A DNA stretch of 60,819 nucleotides, taken from the NCBI GenBank assembly GCA_017435425.1, contig JAFSFC010000042.1, forward strand, positions 1 through 60,819. The letters are read 5' to 3'. Under the pieces are notes generated by a model. It searched no databases. It saw only the letters and a program-made list of their open reading frames with translations, and was not told the DNA's origin. Origin of the DNA: Ruminiclostridium sp. GTDB taxonomy: Bacteria; Bacillota; Clostridia; Oscillospirales; Oscillospiraceae. This document shows, one piece after another, positions 1 to 7,002 of this stretch (the stretch's first letter is position 1; each line of letters starts with the position of its first letter). The position numbers and the translations under genes were made by a program.

Positions 1-61
1 TATCCGGTGCCAGAATATTTTCGATGGCACGCTCATCATACAGCTCAATTAAAGTATCCAC
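1..61 (-). CDS. N-terminal fragment of an unidentified protein
   Basis: The window edge cuts this gene after 20 codons. Translation starts at a GTG (61-59) behind an AGGCGG ribosome-binding site; the next residues are DTLIELYDERAIENILAPD. An in-frame TAA lies inside the -10 box upstream, so no earlier start is possible. A near-perfect promoter drives it. The opening resembles, from memory only, the start of some DUF1887 (CARF/nuclease-like) proteins of gut clostridia, but 19 residues cannot prove that. It is AT-rich like the next gene, and both may belong to a transferred segment. Confidence 0.55.
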   Translation of the reverse strand, partial: MDTLIELYDERAIENILAPD

Positions 62-90
62 GATGATTCCGCCTTTCGGTTTTTTATTAT

Positions 91-119
91 ATTATACGGC
101 TGCGTTCCCAAAATATCAA
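91..119 (-). promoter_or_regulatory. Promoter of the truncated leftmost gene
   Basis: On the minus strand TTGATA (119-114) and TATAAT (96-91) are separated by exactly 17 nt. The GTG start lies about 24 nt beyond the expected transcription start. It sits just after the terminator of the acetyltransferase gene, so the left gene is a separate unit. Confidence 0.75.
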
Positions 120-146
120 CGGCCTACAAATCGTCCTTGTCTAAAT

Positions 147-182
147 AAAACGGCAGGATTTCTGAAGGGATTCTGCCGTTTT
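147..182 (-). terminator. Terminator of the GNAT gene
   Basis: AAAACGGCAG (147-156) and CTGCCGTTTT (173-182) form a 10-bp stem around a 16-nt loop; the minus-strand transcript ends in TTTTATTTAG. A smaller perfect hairpin, TTTGACG/CGTCAAA (215-231), lies between it and the gene and has no U-tract. Confidence 0.7.
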
Positions 183-261
183 GGCAGAGGCATAGATCGT
201 TGGACAAATTGGAATTTGACGCTCCGTCAAACTGAAAGTTTCTGTCGCCTACAACCGGTGG

Positions 262-795
262 CTACTTATCAAGGATTAGTCTGCACTGAATTCCTTCTCG
301 CAAAACCGTTTCGTCATTGCATTCATAAGAAATATCCTTTTCGTATTGAAATCCCAATTTATTCATTACATTGCCTGATGCAGGATTTTCCTTTGCGTAT
401 CTGCCTACAAGCTGAGAAATCTTTAATTGCTCTCTTGCAAAATCAATCACTGTTTTCATTGCCTCAGTCGTATAACCTTTTCCCCAATATTTTTTTCCAA
501 GGTTATAGCCTATTTCCCAGCATTCTACTTCTTTTTCATAATAGATTAGCGCTGTTCCTATAAGCTCGTTGGTATCTTTTAATACGATAGCAAATCTATA
601 CCAATCTTGCTTTTCTATTTGCCCAAGCTCAAATATAATCCATTCCTTCGTTTTTTCTATATCGTTATGACTTGTCCAAAACATATATTTTGCAACGTCC
701 GGGTCACTTTCCCAACATTCAAATACACACTCTGCATCATCTTCTCTAAATGGGCGCAGTTTCAATCTATCAGTTTCCAATATAGGTGTATTCAT
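262..795 (-). CDS. GNAT-family N-acetyltransferase (RimJ/RimL-like)
   Basis: A 177-residue acyltransferase of the GNAT fold that moves the acetyl group of acetyl-CoA to an amine; its substrate is unknown. It opens with the RimJ/RimL signature ILETDRLKLRPFREDD, has the central W-EIGYNLG strand, the acetyl-CoA loop GKKYWGKGYTTEA, and the late N-x-AS-x-x-x-x-KLGF motif. I start it at 795 because GGAGGTGCTT precedes that ATG; a longer in-frame reading to 867 has no ribosome-binding site. The gene is AT-rich, with codon use unlike the tkt and pur genes, which suggests acquisition, and it lies beside the 3' end of a tRNA gene. It has its own promoter and terminator, so it is monocistronic. Confidence 0.88.
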   Translation of the reverse strand: MNTPILETDRLKLRPFREDDAECVFECWESDPDVAKYMFWTSHNDIEKTKEWIIFELGQIEKQDWYRFAIVLKDTNELIGTALIYYEKEVECWEIGYNLGKKYWGKGYTTEAMKTVIDFAREQLKISQLVGRYAKENPASGNVMNKLGFQYEKDISYECNDETVLREGIQCRLILDK

Positions 796-829
796 AAGCA
801 CCTCCATAAAAATCAAATTTGTCGAACCA

Positions 830-857
830 ATTATACCATGGCTGAGTGATGATTCAA
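830..857 (-). promoter_or_regulatory. Promoter of the GNAT gene
   Basis: Minus-strand TTGAAT (857-852), 16-nt spacer, TATAAT (835-830). The -35 lies inside a small inverted repeat, TGATGAT/ATCATCA (847-863), which could be an operator. Confidence 0.6.
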
Positions 858-871
858 TCATCAGCAATGAA

Positions 872-910
872 AAAACGAAAAGGAGTACTTACTGCAACGT
901 AAGTACTCCT
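872..910 (-). terminator. Terminator of tRNA-Pro
   Basis: AGGAGTACTTAC (881-892) and GTAAGTACTCCT (899-910) form a 12-bp stem with a 6-nt loop. On the minus strand it is followed by TTTTCGTTTTTT. It lies directly after the tRNA CCA end. Confidence 0.85.
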
Positions 911-912
911 CC

Positions 913-988
913 TGGTCCGAGTGACAGGATTCGAACCTGCGGCATCCTGCTCCCAAAGCAGGCGCGCTACCAACTGCGCTACACCCGG
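913..988 (-). tRNA. tRNA-Pro (anticodon UGG)
   Basis: Read on the minus strand, the acceptor arm CCGGGTG (988-982) pairs with CACTCGG (923-917), with one G-U pair. The anticodon stem CCTGC/GCAGG holds the loop TTTGGGA, giving anticodon TGG for proline. The T arm carries GGTTCGAATCC. The 3' CCA is encoded (915-913). The tRNA has its own promoter and terminator. The AT-rich foreign-looking segment lies directly on its 3' side. Confidence 0.97.
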
Positions 989-1003
989 ATCTGACCGGAA
1001 CTC

Positions 1004-1032
1004 ATTATAGTGGATTCAAAAGAGAAAAGCAA
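1004..1032 (-). promoter_or_regulatory. tRNA-Pro promoter
   Basis: Minus-strand TTGCTT (1032-1027), 17-nt spacer, TATAAT (1009-1004), about 15 nt before the mature 5' end. It is divergent from the transketolase promoter, whose -35 begins 15 bp away. Confidence 0.7.
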
Positions 1033-1046
1033 GGCGAGAAAGAGAA

Positions 1047-1075
1047 TTGACCAAAGAAAATTTCCGTGGTACACT
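1047..1075 (+). promoter_or_regulatory. Transketolase operon promoter
   Basis: TTGACC (1047-1052), 17-nt spacer, TACACT (1070-1075). The leader is about 40 nt with GAGGAGG shortly before the ATG. Confidence 0.7.
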
Positions 1076-1120
1076 GAAAGGGATTATAAACATATGCGGT
1101 GCGTATGAGGAGGCAACGAT

Positions 1121-1963
1121 ATGAAAACAGATATGAAAACGCTGGAAGTCGTCGCAGCCAAGGGGCGGCTTCTGGGTCTGGACATGGTCTATGACTGTGC
1201 ATCCGGCCACCTGGGCGGATCCTTCTCCGCCATGGATGCTCTGACCGTCCTGTACTTCGACGTGATGAACGTGGATCCCCAGGACCCCGCAAACCCCGAC
1301 CGGGACCGTTTCGTCCTGTCCAAGGGTCACTGCACCCCCGCCCTGTACCCCATCCTGGCACAGCGGGGCTTCTTCCCCCAGGAGGACCTGAAGCTCTTCC
1401 GCAGCATCGACGGCCATATGTCCGGCCACGCGGAAATGAACCATGTGAAGGGCGTGGATATGTCCACCGGCTCTCTGGGTCAGGGCATCTCCGCCGCTGT
1501 TGGCATGGCTCTGGCCGGCAAGATGGACAAGAAGGACTACCGTGTCTACTCCATCCTGGGCGACGGCGAGATCGAAGAGGGTCAGGTCTGGGAGGCCTTC
1601 ATGGCAGCTGCCAAGTATGACTTGGACAACCTCTGTGCCGTCATCGACGTGAACGGCCTGCAGATCGACGGCAAGACCGCTGACGTCATGCCCACTGAGC
1701 CCCTGGACAAGAAGATGAAGGCCTTTGGTTGGAACGTGATCCCCGTGGACGGCCACGACCTGGCTGCCCTGTCCGCTGCCTTTGAGCAGGCCAAGACCGT
1801 CTCCGGCAAGCCCACCGTCCTGCTGGCAAAGACCGTCAAGGGCAAGGGGGTCTCCTTCATGGAGAACGATGCCGGCTGGCACGGCAAGGCACCCAACGCA
1901 GAGCAGTATGAGAAGGCCCGGGCAGAGCTGGTCGCCGCCCTGGCAGAGAAGGAGGGCAAGTAA
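1121..1963 (+). CDS. tktN: Transketolase, N-terminal (TPP-binding) subunit
   Basis: Together with the next gene it forms a split transketolase that moves two-carbon ketol units between pentose-phosphate sugars. This 280-residue half has the family opening with the early DCASGHLGGSFSAMD stretch, the SKGHCTPALY segment, the STGSLGQGIS loop and the thiamine-diphosphate motif GDGEIEEGQVWEA. GAGGAGG precedes the ATG. The partner starts 1 nt after the stop, so the halves are co-translated in equal amounts. Split transketolases of this size are common in Clostridia and archaea, so the split is not a frameshift: both halves have complete ends. Confidence 0.93.
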   Translation: MKTDMKTLEVVAAKGRLLGLDMVYDCASGHLGGSFSAMDALTVLYFDVMNVDPQDPANPDRDRFVLSKGHCTPALYPILAQRGFFPQEDLKLFRSIDGHMSGHAEMNHVKGVDMSTGSLGQGISAAVGMALAGKMDKKDYRVYSILGDGEIEEGQVWEAFMAAAKYDLDNLCAVIDVNGLQIDGKTADVMPTEPLDKKMKAFGWNVIPVDGHDLAALSAAFEQAKTVSGKPTVLLAKTVKGKGVSFMENDAGWHGKAPNAEQYEKARAELVAALAEKEGK

Positions 1964-1964
1964 G

Positions 1965-2924
1965 ATGGCTGAGAAGATCGCAACCCGTGCCGCTTACGGC
2001 AAGGCTCTGGTAGAGCTGGCTGACCAGGAGCCTGACCTGGTGGTCCTGGACGCCGACCTGTCCGGCTCCACCATGACCAAGGATTTCAGCAAGGCCCATC
2101 CCGACCGTTTCTTCAACATGGGCATCGCAGAGGGCAACATGGTTGGCGTGGCCGCCGGTCTGGCTGCCTGCGGCAAGAAGCCCTTCGTGAACTCTTTTGC
2201 CATGTTCTCCGCCGGCCGTGCCTGGGAGCAGGTCCGCAACAGCGTAGCTTACCCCGGCCTGAATGTGAAGGTCATCGGTTCCCACGGCGGTCTGTCTGTT
2301 GGTGAGGACGGCGCCACCCACCAGTGCATCGAGGACCTGGCCATCATGCGTGCCATCCCCAACATGACCGTTCTGTGCCCCTGCGACGGAAACGAGATGC
2401 GTGCCGCCGTTAAGGCTCTGCTGGCTTACGATGGCCCCGCCTACATGCGCCTGGGCCGTCTGGCTGTGGAGACCGTCACCGACACCCTGGAGGGCTATGA
2501 GTTCCAGATCGGCAAGGGCGTTCTGGTCCGTGAGGGCACCGACGTCACCGTGGTGGCTGTGGGCATGAACGTCCAGATGGCTCTGAAGGCTGCCGAGATC
2601 CTGGAAGAGGAGGGTATCTCCGTCCGTGTCATCGACATGCACACCATCAAGCCTCTGGATGAGGAGATCATCCTGGCAGCCGCCCGTGAGACCGGCTGCA
2701 TCGTCACCACCGAGGAAGGCAACGTCATCGGCGGCCTGGGCAGCGCTGTGGCAGAATATCTCTCCACTGCATGTCCCGTCCCCGTCATCCGTCATGGTGT
2801 TTATGACGAGTTTGGCCGCTCCGGTGCTGCCCAGAAGGTGCTGGATGCCTACGCCATCAATGCAGAGGGCATTGCAGAAAAGGTGAGAGAGGCGATTGTC
2901 ATAAAGAACGCCCTGTCCCTGTAA
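1965..2924 (+). CDS. tktC: Transketolase, C-terminal (pyrimidine-binding) subunit
   Basis: The 319-residue partner carries the PYR domain and the C-terminal domain. It starts MAEKIATRAAYGKAL at an ATG 1 nt after the tktN stop; a longer in-frame reading overlaps tktN and is not used. Visible motifs are the DLSGSTMT and FFNMGIAEGNM segments (the latter with the glutamate that activates the cofactor), the SHGGLSVGEDGATHQ loop and the VIDMHTIKPLDEE segment near the C-terminus. The pair gives pentose-phosphate interconversion, which supplies ribose-5-phosphate for the purine locus further on. No clear U-tract terminator follows; the glycine-riboswitch promoter lies 70 nt downstream. Confidence 0.93.
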   Translation: MAEKIATRAAYGKALVELADQEPDLVVLDADLSGSTMTKDFSKAHPDRFFNMGIAEGNMVGVAAGLAACGKKPFVNSFAMFSAGRAWEQVRNSVAYPGLNVKVIGSHGGLSVGEDGATHQCIEDLAIMRAIPNMTVLCPCDGNEMRAAVKALLAYDGPAYMRLGRLAVETVTDTLEGYEFQIGKGVLVREGTDVTVVAVGMNVQMALKAAEILEEEGISVRVIDMHTIKPLDEEIILAAARETGCIVTTEEGNVIGGLGSAVAEYLSTACPVPVIRHGVYDEFGRSGAAQKVLDAYAINAEGIAEKVREAIVIKNALSL

Positions 2925-2994
2925 AAGTAAATTGGGTATTATTACGAACTCTTCCGGTTGATTCCGAAAAAGTCAAAAATATCCAAAATAATGC

Positions 2995-3023
2995 TTGCAA
3001 TTTCTTCCATTTAAGGATACAAT
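2995..3023 (+). promoter_or_regulatory. Promoter of the glycine-riboswitch transcript
   Basis: TTGCAA (2995-3000), 17-nt spacer, TACAAT (3018-3023). Transcription would start near 3030, giving a leader of about 300 nt before the symporter gene. Confidence 0.72.
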
Positions 3024-3069
3024 AACCTCGTGAAGTGTATACCGTCAGATGAAACTTACAGAATGCTTT

Positions 3070-3240
3070 CCTTCATTTGCCAGAGATGGGAAGGAAAGTT
3101 ACTGGAGCGGATGGCAATCTGGAGAACCCCGCATACTTATGCGGGTGCCGAAGGGGCAAGACGCAGTCGAAACTCTCAGGCAAAAGGACAGATGATGGGA
3201 CATAAACTGAGCGAGATTTCGTCCGATTTTTTGTGCTTTT
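3070..3240 (+). ncRNA. Glycine riboswitch (single recognisable aptamer)
   Basis: The conserved glycine-aptamer core is plain: CTGGAGAACC (3119-3128), a hairpin CCCCGC/GCGGGT, then GTGCCGAAGGGGCAA (3145-3159), and ACTCTCAGGCAAAAGGACAG (3172-3191). Only one full aptamer is visible. The stretch just before it (3075-3118), with TTGCCAG and ATGGCAA arms, may be the short ghost-aptamer element known in singleton glycine riboswitches. A strong terminator follows at 3243 and the gene downstream is an alanine/glycine symporter. Transporter-linked glycine riboswitches can be OFF switches (Streptococcus); the direction here cannot be read from sequence alone. Confidence 0.93.
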
Positions 3241-3242
3241 GA

Positions 3243-3277
3243 ACGGAGTGCTGCAGACCTTGCGGCACTCCGTTTTT
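3243..3277 (+). terminator. Riboswitch expression-platform terminator
   Basis: ACGGAGTGC (3243-3251) pairs with GCACTCCGT (3265-3273), followed by TTTTT. It lies between the glycine aptamer and the symporter ATG, as expected for transcriptional control. Confidence 0.85.
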
Positions 3278-3336
3278 GTCGCATTCTGACGGTATCAAAA
3301 CCTCATTGAGAGAAAAATCGAAAAGGAGAGATAGTA

Positions 3337-4746
3337 ATGGAATTAATCGCAAGTATTAACAGTGCTATCAACGGCGTCGTTTGGGGTCCCCCCATGCTGA
3401 TCCTGCTGGTTGGCTGCGGCATTCTGCTGACCTGCCGTACCGCAGGCGTTCAGTTCCGCAAGTTCGGCTACGCCATGAAGAACACTCTCGGTAAGATCTT
3501 CAAGAAGACCGAAGCTGCTGAGGGCGAGGTCACCCCCTTCCAGGCAGTTACCACCGCTCTGGCAGCTACCGTCGGTACCGGCAACATCGCTGGTATCACC
3601 GCAGCAGTTACCCTGGGCGGCCCTGGCTCCATTTTCTGGCTGTGGGTCACCGCTCTGATCGGCATGTGTACCAAGTACTCCGAAGTTCTGCTGGCCATTA
3701 AGTACCGCGAGAAGAACAAGTTCGGCGACTGGGTTGGCGGTCCCATGTACTACATCAAGAACGGTCTGGGCAAGAAGTGGACCTGGCTGGGCGCTATCTT
3801 CTGTATCTTCGGCGCACTGGCAGCATTCGGCATCGGCAACGCTGTTCAGGTTGGTAACATCACCTCTTCCGTGAACACCGTGATCACCGCTTTCAACCCT
3901 GACTTCGCTGGTCAGTCCACCGTCAACCTGGTTCTGGGTATCATTCTGGCTGTCTGCGCTGCTATCGTCCTGCTGGGCGGCATCAAGCGTCTGGGCTCCG
4001 TTACTGAGAAGCTGGTTCCCATCATGGCAGTTGTCTACATCGTTTCCTGCCTGATCGTCTGCTTCTGGAACATCGGCTACTGGCCCGCAATCTTCGCAGA
4101 CATCTTCAAGGGTGCCTTCACTCCTGCTGGCGTCACTGGCGGCGCTGTGGGCTCCATGATGCTGGTTATCACCTGGGGTGTTAAGCGCGGCGTCTTCTCC
4201 AACGAGGCTGGTCTGGGTTCTGCTCCCATGGCTCACGCAGCTTCCTCCGAAAAGGACCCCGTCCGTCAGGGTCTGTACGGCATCTTCGAAGTCTTCATGG
4301 ACACCATCGTCATCTGCACCCTGTCCGGCCTGACCGTCCTGTGCGGCGTCTATGCCGGCGGCGTGGAAATGACCTACGGCATCCAGGGCGACACCTCCCT
4401 GAATGCGGCAGCTCTGGGTACTGTCTTCGGTGCTAAGGGCGGCGCTATCATCATCGCTCTGTGCCTGGCTCTGTTTGCCTTCTCCACCGTTCTGTCCTGG
4501 GGTATGTACGGCACTCGCTGCTGCGAGTTCCTGCTGGGCCCCAAGTCCATCAAGATCTATCAGATCATCTTCGTCATCGTCGTCGTGGTTGGCGCTACCA
4601 TGGACCTTTCTCTGGCATGGGACATCGCCGACACTCTGAACGGCCTGATGGCGATCCCCAACCTGATCGCTCTGGTTGGCCTGTCCGGTATTGTTGTTAA
4701 GGAGACCAAGGATTACTTCGAGAACCGCATCAAGAACTACGACTAA
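3337..4746 (+). CDS. Alanine/glycine:cation symporter (AGCS family), glycine-regulated copy
   Basis: A 469-residue polytopic sodium- or proton-coupled carrier for alanine and glycine. It has the AGCS pattern: an early VVWGPPMLILLVGCGILLT helix, the GTGNIAGI signature (TVGTGNIAGITAAVTLGGPG), the GGPMYYI loop, GVKRGVFSNEAGLGSAPMAH, and the late WDIADTLNGLMAIPNLIAL helix. The ATG follows AAAAGGAGAG. It stands alone behind a glycine riboswitch, which makes glycine the likely physiological substrate. A strong terminator follows. The next gene is a close paralogue without the riboswitch. Confidence 0.93.
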   Translation: MELIASINSAINGVVWGPPMLILLVGCGILLTCRTAGVQFRKFGYAMKNTLGKIFKKTEAAEGEVTPFQAVTTALAATVGTGNIAGITAAVTLGGPGSIFWLWVTALIGMCTKYSEVLLAIKYREKNKFGDWVGGPMYYIKNGLGKKWTWLGAIFCIFGALAAFGIGNAVQVGNITSSVNTVITAFNPDFAGQSTVNLVLGIILAVCAAIVLLGGIKRLGSVTEKLVPIMAVVYIVSCLIVCFWNIGYWPAIFADIFKGAFTPAGVTGGAVGSMMLVITWGVKRGVFSNEAGLGSAPMAHAASSEKDPVRQGLYGIFEVFMDTIVICTLSGLTVLCGVYAGGVEMTYGIQGDTSLNAAALGTVFGAKGGAIIIALCLALFAFSTVLSWGMYGTRCCEFLLGPKSIKIYQIIFVIVVVVGATMDLSLAWDIADTLNGLMAIPNLIALVGLSGIVVKETKDYFENRIKNYD

Positions 4747-4791
4747 CGGTCATTCTTGTCTTGATTTTTCCTACCATTTGTTTGAAAATGG

Positions 4792-4822
4792 AAAAACCGC
4801 TGCCTTCGGGCAGCGGTTTTTT
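4792..4822 (+). terminator. Terminator of the first symporter gene
   Basis: AAAAACCGCTGCC (4792-4804) and GGCAGCGGTTTTT (4809-4821) form a 13-bp stem closed by a TTCG tetraloop and followed by more T residues. Confidence 0.93.
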
Positions 4823-5081
4823 TCATGCATTCTTACAAAAAAGTGGAGGAAATCCTGCATTTTGGAATCCTACCGAAACAGTATTGACAAATTGGATAGG
4901 AAGTCCGAGAAAAATCGAAAAAATGTATACATTCTGTGCCTTGCGCACAAAAGTGAACATATTGTAAAATATGTGTACAATCTAAATAAATCCTGCCGAA
5001 TTCTGGAACTGAAAATGGAGCGATTTCACAACGTATGTGATAGGTTTTTGAATTCAAAGGAGAAAAGAGAAGGAGTTTCAT
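4823..5081 (+). other. AT-rich leader of the second symporter gene, with operator-like repeat
   Basis: No gene is visible. ATTGTA (4961-4966) and TACAAT (4976-4981) form an inverted repeat; the TACAAT could itself be a -10 box, with only a weak -35 (GTGAAC, 4953-4958). A small TGTGC/GCACA hairpin lies at 4935-4949. A TTGACA at 4884-4889 has no -10 partner. AGGAG precedes the ATG. No glycine aptamer is present, in contrast to the paralogue upstream. Confidence 0.4.
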
Positions 5082-6503
5082 ATGGATTTAATTGTTAGCG
5101 TTAACAGCGCGATCAACGGGTTCGTCTGGGGTCCCGTCATGATGGTCCTGCTGATCGGCACCGGCATCCTCATGACCGTCCGCATGGGCGGTATGCAGTT
5201 CCGCCGCTTCGGTCATGCCATGAAGAACACCCTGGGCAAGATCTTCACCAAGCAGGAGGCTGCAGAGGGCGAAATGACCCCCTTCCAGGCCGTTTCCACT
5301 GCACTGGCCGGCACTGTCGGCACCGGCAACATCGCCGGCATCACCGCAGCAGTCACCCTGGGCGGCCCCGGCGCTCTGTTCTGGCTGTGGGTCACCGCAC
5401 TGATCGGTATGGCCACCAAGTATTCCGAGATCCTGCTGGCCGTCAAGTTCCGTGAGCGCAACGAAGTGGGCGACTGGGTCGGCGGCCCCATGTACACCAT
5501 CACCAAGGGTCTGGGCACCAAGTGGAAGTGGCTGGCTGTCCTGTTCTCCATCTTCGCAGCTCTGGCCGCACTGGGCACCGGCAACGCCATCCAGTCCGGC
5601 AACATCGTCTCCTCCATCGACACTGTCATTCTGGCATTCAACCCTGACTTCGGCAGCTTTGCTACCGTCAACCTGATCATCGGCCTGATCCTGGCTGCTG
5701 CCGCTGCCTTCGTTCTGTTCGGCGGCGTGAAGCGTCTGGGTTCCGTCACCGAGAAGCTGGTCCCCGGCATGGCCGTCATCTACATCGTGGCCTGCCTGGC
5801 CGTCATCATCTTCTCCGCACCTGCTCTGCCCGCTATCTTCCGTGATATCTTCGTGGGCGCATTCTCTCCCTCTGGCGTCACTGGCGGCATGGTCGGCTCC
5901 ATGTTCGTGGTTATCTCCTGGGGCATGAAGCGCGGTATCTTCTCCAACGAAGCTGGTCTGGGTACCGCACCCATGGCTCACGCCACCAGTTCCGAGACCG
6001 TTCCTGCCAAGCAGGCCCTGTATGGCGTTTTCGAAGTCTTCCTGGACACCATCGTCATCTGCACCCTGACCGGTCTGACCCTGCTGTGCGGCGCATACCA
6101 CGGCGGCGTGGACCTGCACATCGGCACCATGGGTGAGACCAACCTGGTGGCATACTCCCTGGGCACCCTGTTCACCGAGAAGGGCGGCTCCCTGATCATC
6201 GCCATCGGTCTGGCTCTGTTTGCGTTTTCCACCATCCTGGGCTGGGCTCTGTACGGCTCCCGCTGCTGCGAGTTCGTCTTCGGCACCAAGGCCATCAAGC
6301 CCTACTACATCATCTACATCATCTGCACCGTCCTGGGCGCAACTGTGGACCTGGGCGTCATCTGGGACATCTCCGACACCCTGAACGGCTGCATGGCCAT
6401 CCCCAACCTGATCGGCGTTGTTCTGCTGTCCGGCGTCGTGGTCAAGGAGACCAGAGAGTACTTCAAGAAGGTCGACGAAGAGAAGGCTCTGGCAAAGAAG
6501 TAA
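5082..6503 (+). CDS. Alanine/glycine:cation symporter (AGCS family), second copy
   Basis: A 473-residue paralogue of the preceding gene, obviously similar along its whole length: the same VWGPVMMVLLIGTGILMT helix, GTVGTGNIAGITAAVTLGG signature, GGPMYTI loop, GMKRGIFSNEAGLGTAPMAH stretch and WDISDTLNGCMAIPNLIGV ending. The two are probably a tandem duplication that diverged. It lacks the riboswitch and has a separate 250-nt leader, so the copies answer to different signals and may differ in substrate (for example alanine, serine or D-alanine; inference). A strong terminator follows. Confidence 0.92.
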   Translation: MDLIVSVNSAINGFVWGPVMMVLLIGTGILMTVRMGGMQFRRFGHAMKNTLGKIFTKQEAAEGEMTPFQAVSTALAGTVGTGNIAGITAAVTLGGPGALFWLWVTALIGMATKYSEILLAVKFRERNEVGDWVGGPMYTITKGLGTKWKWLAVLFSIFAALAALGTGNAIQSGNIVSSIDTVILAFNPDFGSFATVNLIIGLILAAAAAFVLFGGVKRLGSVTEKLVPGMAVIYIVACLAVIIFSAPALPAIFRDIFVGAFSPSGVTGGMVGSMFVVISWGMKRGIFSNEAGLGTAPMAHATSSETVPAKQALYGVFEVFLDTIVICTLTGLTLLCGAYHGGVDLHIGTMGETNLVAYSLGTLFTEKGGSLIIAIGLALFAFSTILGWALYGSRCCEFVFGTKAIKPYYIIYIICTVLGATVDLGVIWDISDTLNGCMAIPNLIGVVLLSGVVVKETREYFKKVDEEKALAKK

Positions 6504-6517
6504 ATATTGCTCTTTCC

Positions 6518-6552
6518 ATCTGCGGAACGCAAATGCGTTCCGCAGATTTTTT
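6518..6552 (+). terminator. Terminator of the second symporter gene
   Basis: ATCTGCGGAACGC (6518-6530) and GCGTTCCGCAGAT (6535-6547) form a perfect 13-bp stem with an AAAT loop, followed by TTTTT. Confidence 0.94.
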
Positions 6553-6580
6553 ATGGGCAGGGGAGAGGAAAATATTTCTT

Positions 6581-6644
6581 GGTTAGCTATTGACAACTTG
6601 GGCGGGTTGTGGTAAGCTAACCATGTAATAAGCGATAGCTAACC
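6581..6644 (+). promoter_or_regulatory. feoA promoter with repeated GGTTAGCT / AGCTAACC sites
   Basis: TTGACA (6590-6595) has a weak -10 TAAGCT (6613-6618) at 17 nt. GGTTAGCT (6581-6588) touches the -35, AGCTAACC (6615-6622) covers the -10 and a second AGCTAACC (6637-6644) lies past the start. GGTTAG and CTAACC are the half-sites of DtxR/IdeR boxes, so an iron-responsive DtxR-family repressor is likely; the spacing differs from the classical 19-bp box. Confidence 0.6.
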
Positions 6645-6665
6645 GAAGTGTGAAAGGATGATGAC

Positions 6666-6881
6666 ATGATGAGTCTGTTACAAGCAACTCCCGGCACCCA
6701 GTATATCGTTCGGGATATCATCACCGATGACGAAGATATGGACGCATTCCTGTTTTCTCTGGGGTGTTACAGCGGCGAGCCCATCACCGTGAACTCTCAC
6801 CTGAAGGGCGGCTGTGTGGTCACCATCAAGGATGGCCGATATACCATCGACAAACTGCTGGCATCTGCCATTTTAATCTAA
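6666..6881 (+). CDS. feoA: FeoA-domain protein
   Basis: A 71-residue cytosolic SH3-like protein that assists FeoB in ferrous iron uptake. It has the FeoA pattern of a short beta-rich domain with the GEPITVNSHLKGGCVVTIKDGRYTID-like core and an ending in which the last strand places the protein next to small-ligand sites (LLASAI). The start at 6666 (ATGATG) follows AAAGGATG; the second ATG at 6669 is an alternative. It has its own terminator and feoB has its own operator, so feoA and feoB are adjacent but separate units. Confidence 0.82.
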   Translation: MMSLLQATPGTQYIVRDIITDDEDMDAFLFSLGCYSGEPITVNSHLKGGCVVTIKDGRYTIDKLLASAILI

Positions 6882-6891
6882 CTGCAAAAGA

Positions 6892-6921
6892 AAAGTGATG
6901 AGAGATCATCACTTCTCTTTT
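6892..6921 (+). terminator. feoA terminator
   Basis: AGTGATGA (6894-6901) and TCATCACT (6906-6913) form an 8-bp stem with a GAGA loop, followed by TCTCTTTTT. It separates feoA from feoB. Confidence 0.75.
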
Positions 6922-6929
6922 TGGAATCT

Positions 6930-6962
6930 GGTTAGCTTGAACTAACTTAAAAAGTGTTGACA
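6930..6962 (+). promoter_or_regulatory. feoB operator and promoter region
   Basis: GTTAG (6931-6935) and CTAAC (6942-6946) form an inverted repeat with a 6-nt centre, using the same half-sites as upstream of feoA. TTGACA follows at 6957-6962; a -10 at the right distance is poor (TAATTT, 6980-6985) and lies close to the GAGGAGGAG ribosome-binding site, so the exact start is uncertain. Confidence 0.55.
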
Positions 6963-7002
6963 GAACCTGTGATAGGTTTTAATTTATGAGGAGGAGATTA
7001 CT

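Noticed and set aside
1125..2924. Frameshift splitting one transketolase gene
   Set aside because: Both halves have normal starts, ribosome sites and lengths for the known two-subunit enzyme.
3030..3120. A second, tandem glycine aptamer
   Set aside because: No second GCCGAAGG/CTCTCAGG set is visible. Only the pairing of TTGCCAG and ATGGCAA suggests a partial element.
3030..3242. 70-codon open frame in the symporter leader
   Set aside because: It lies across the glycine aptamer and has no ribosome site; the riboswitch explains the sequence.
4884..4889. TTGACA before the second symporter as a promoter
   Set aside because: No -10 box at 16-18 nt. The TACAAT at 4976 is too far away.
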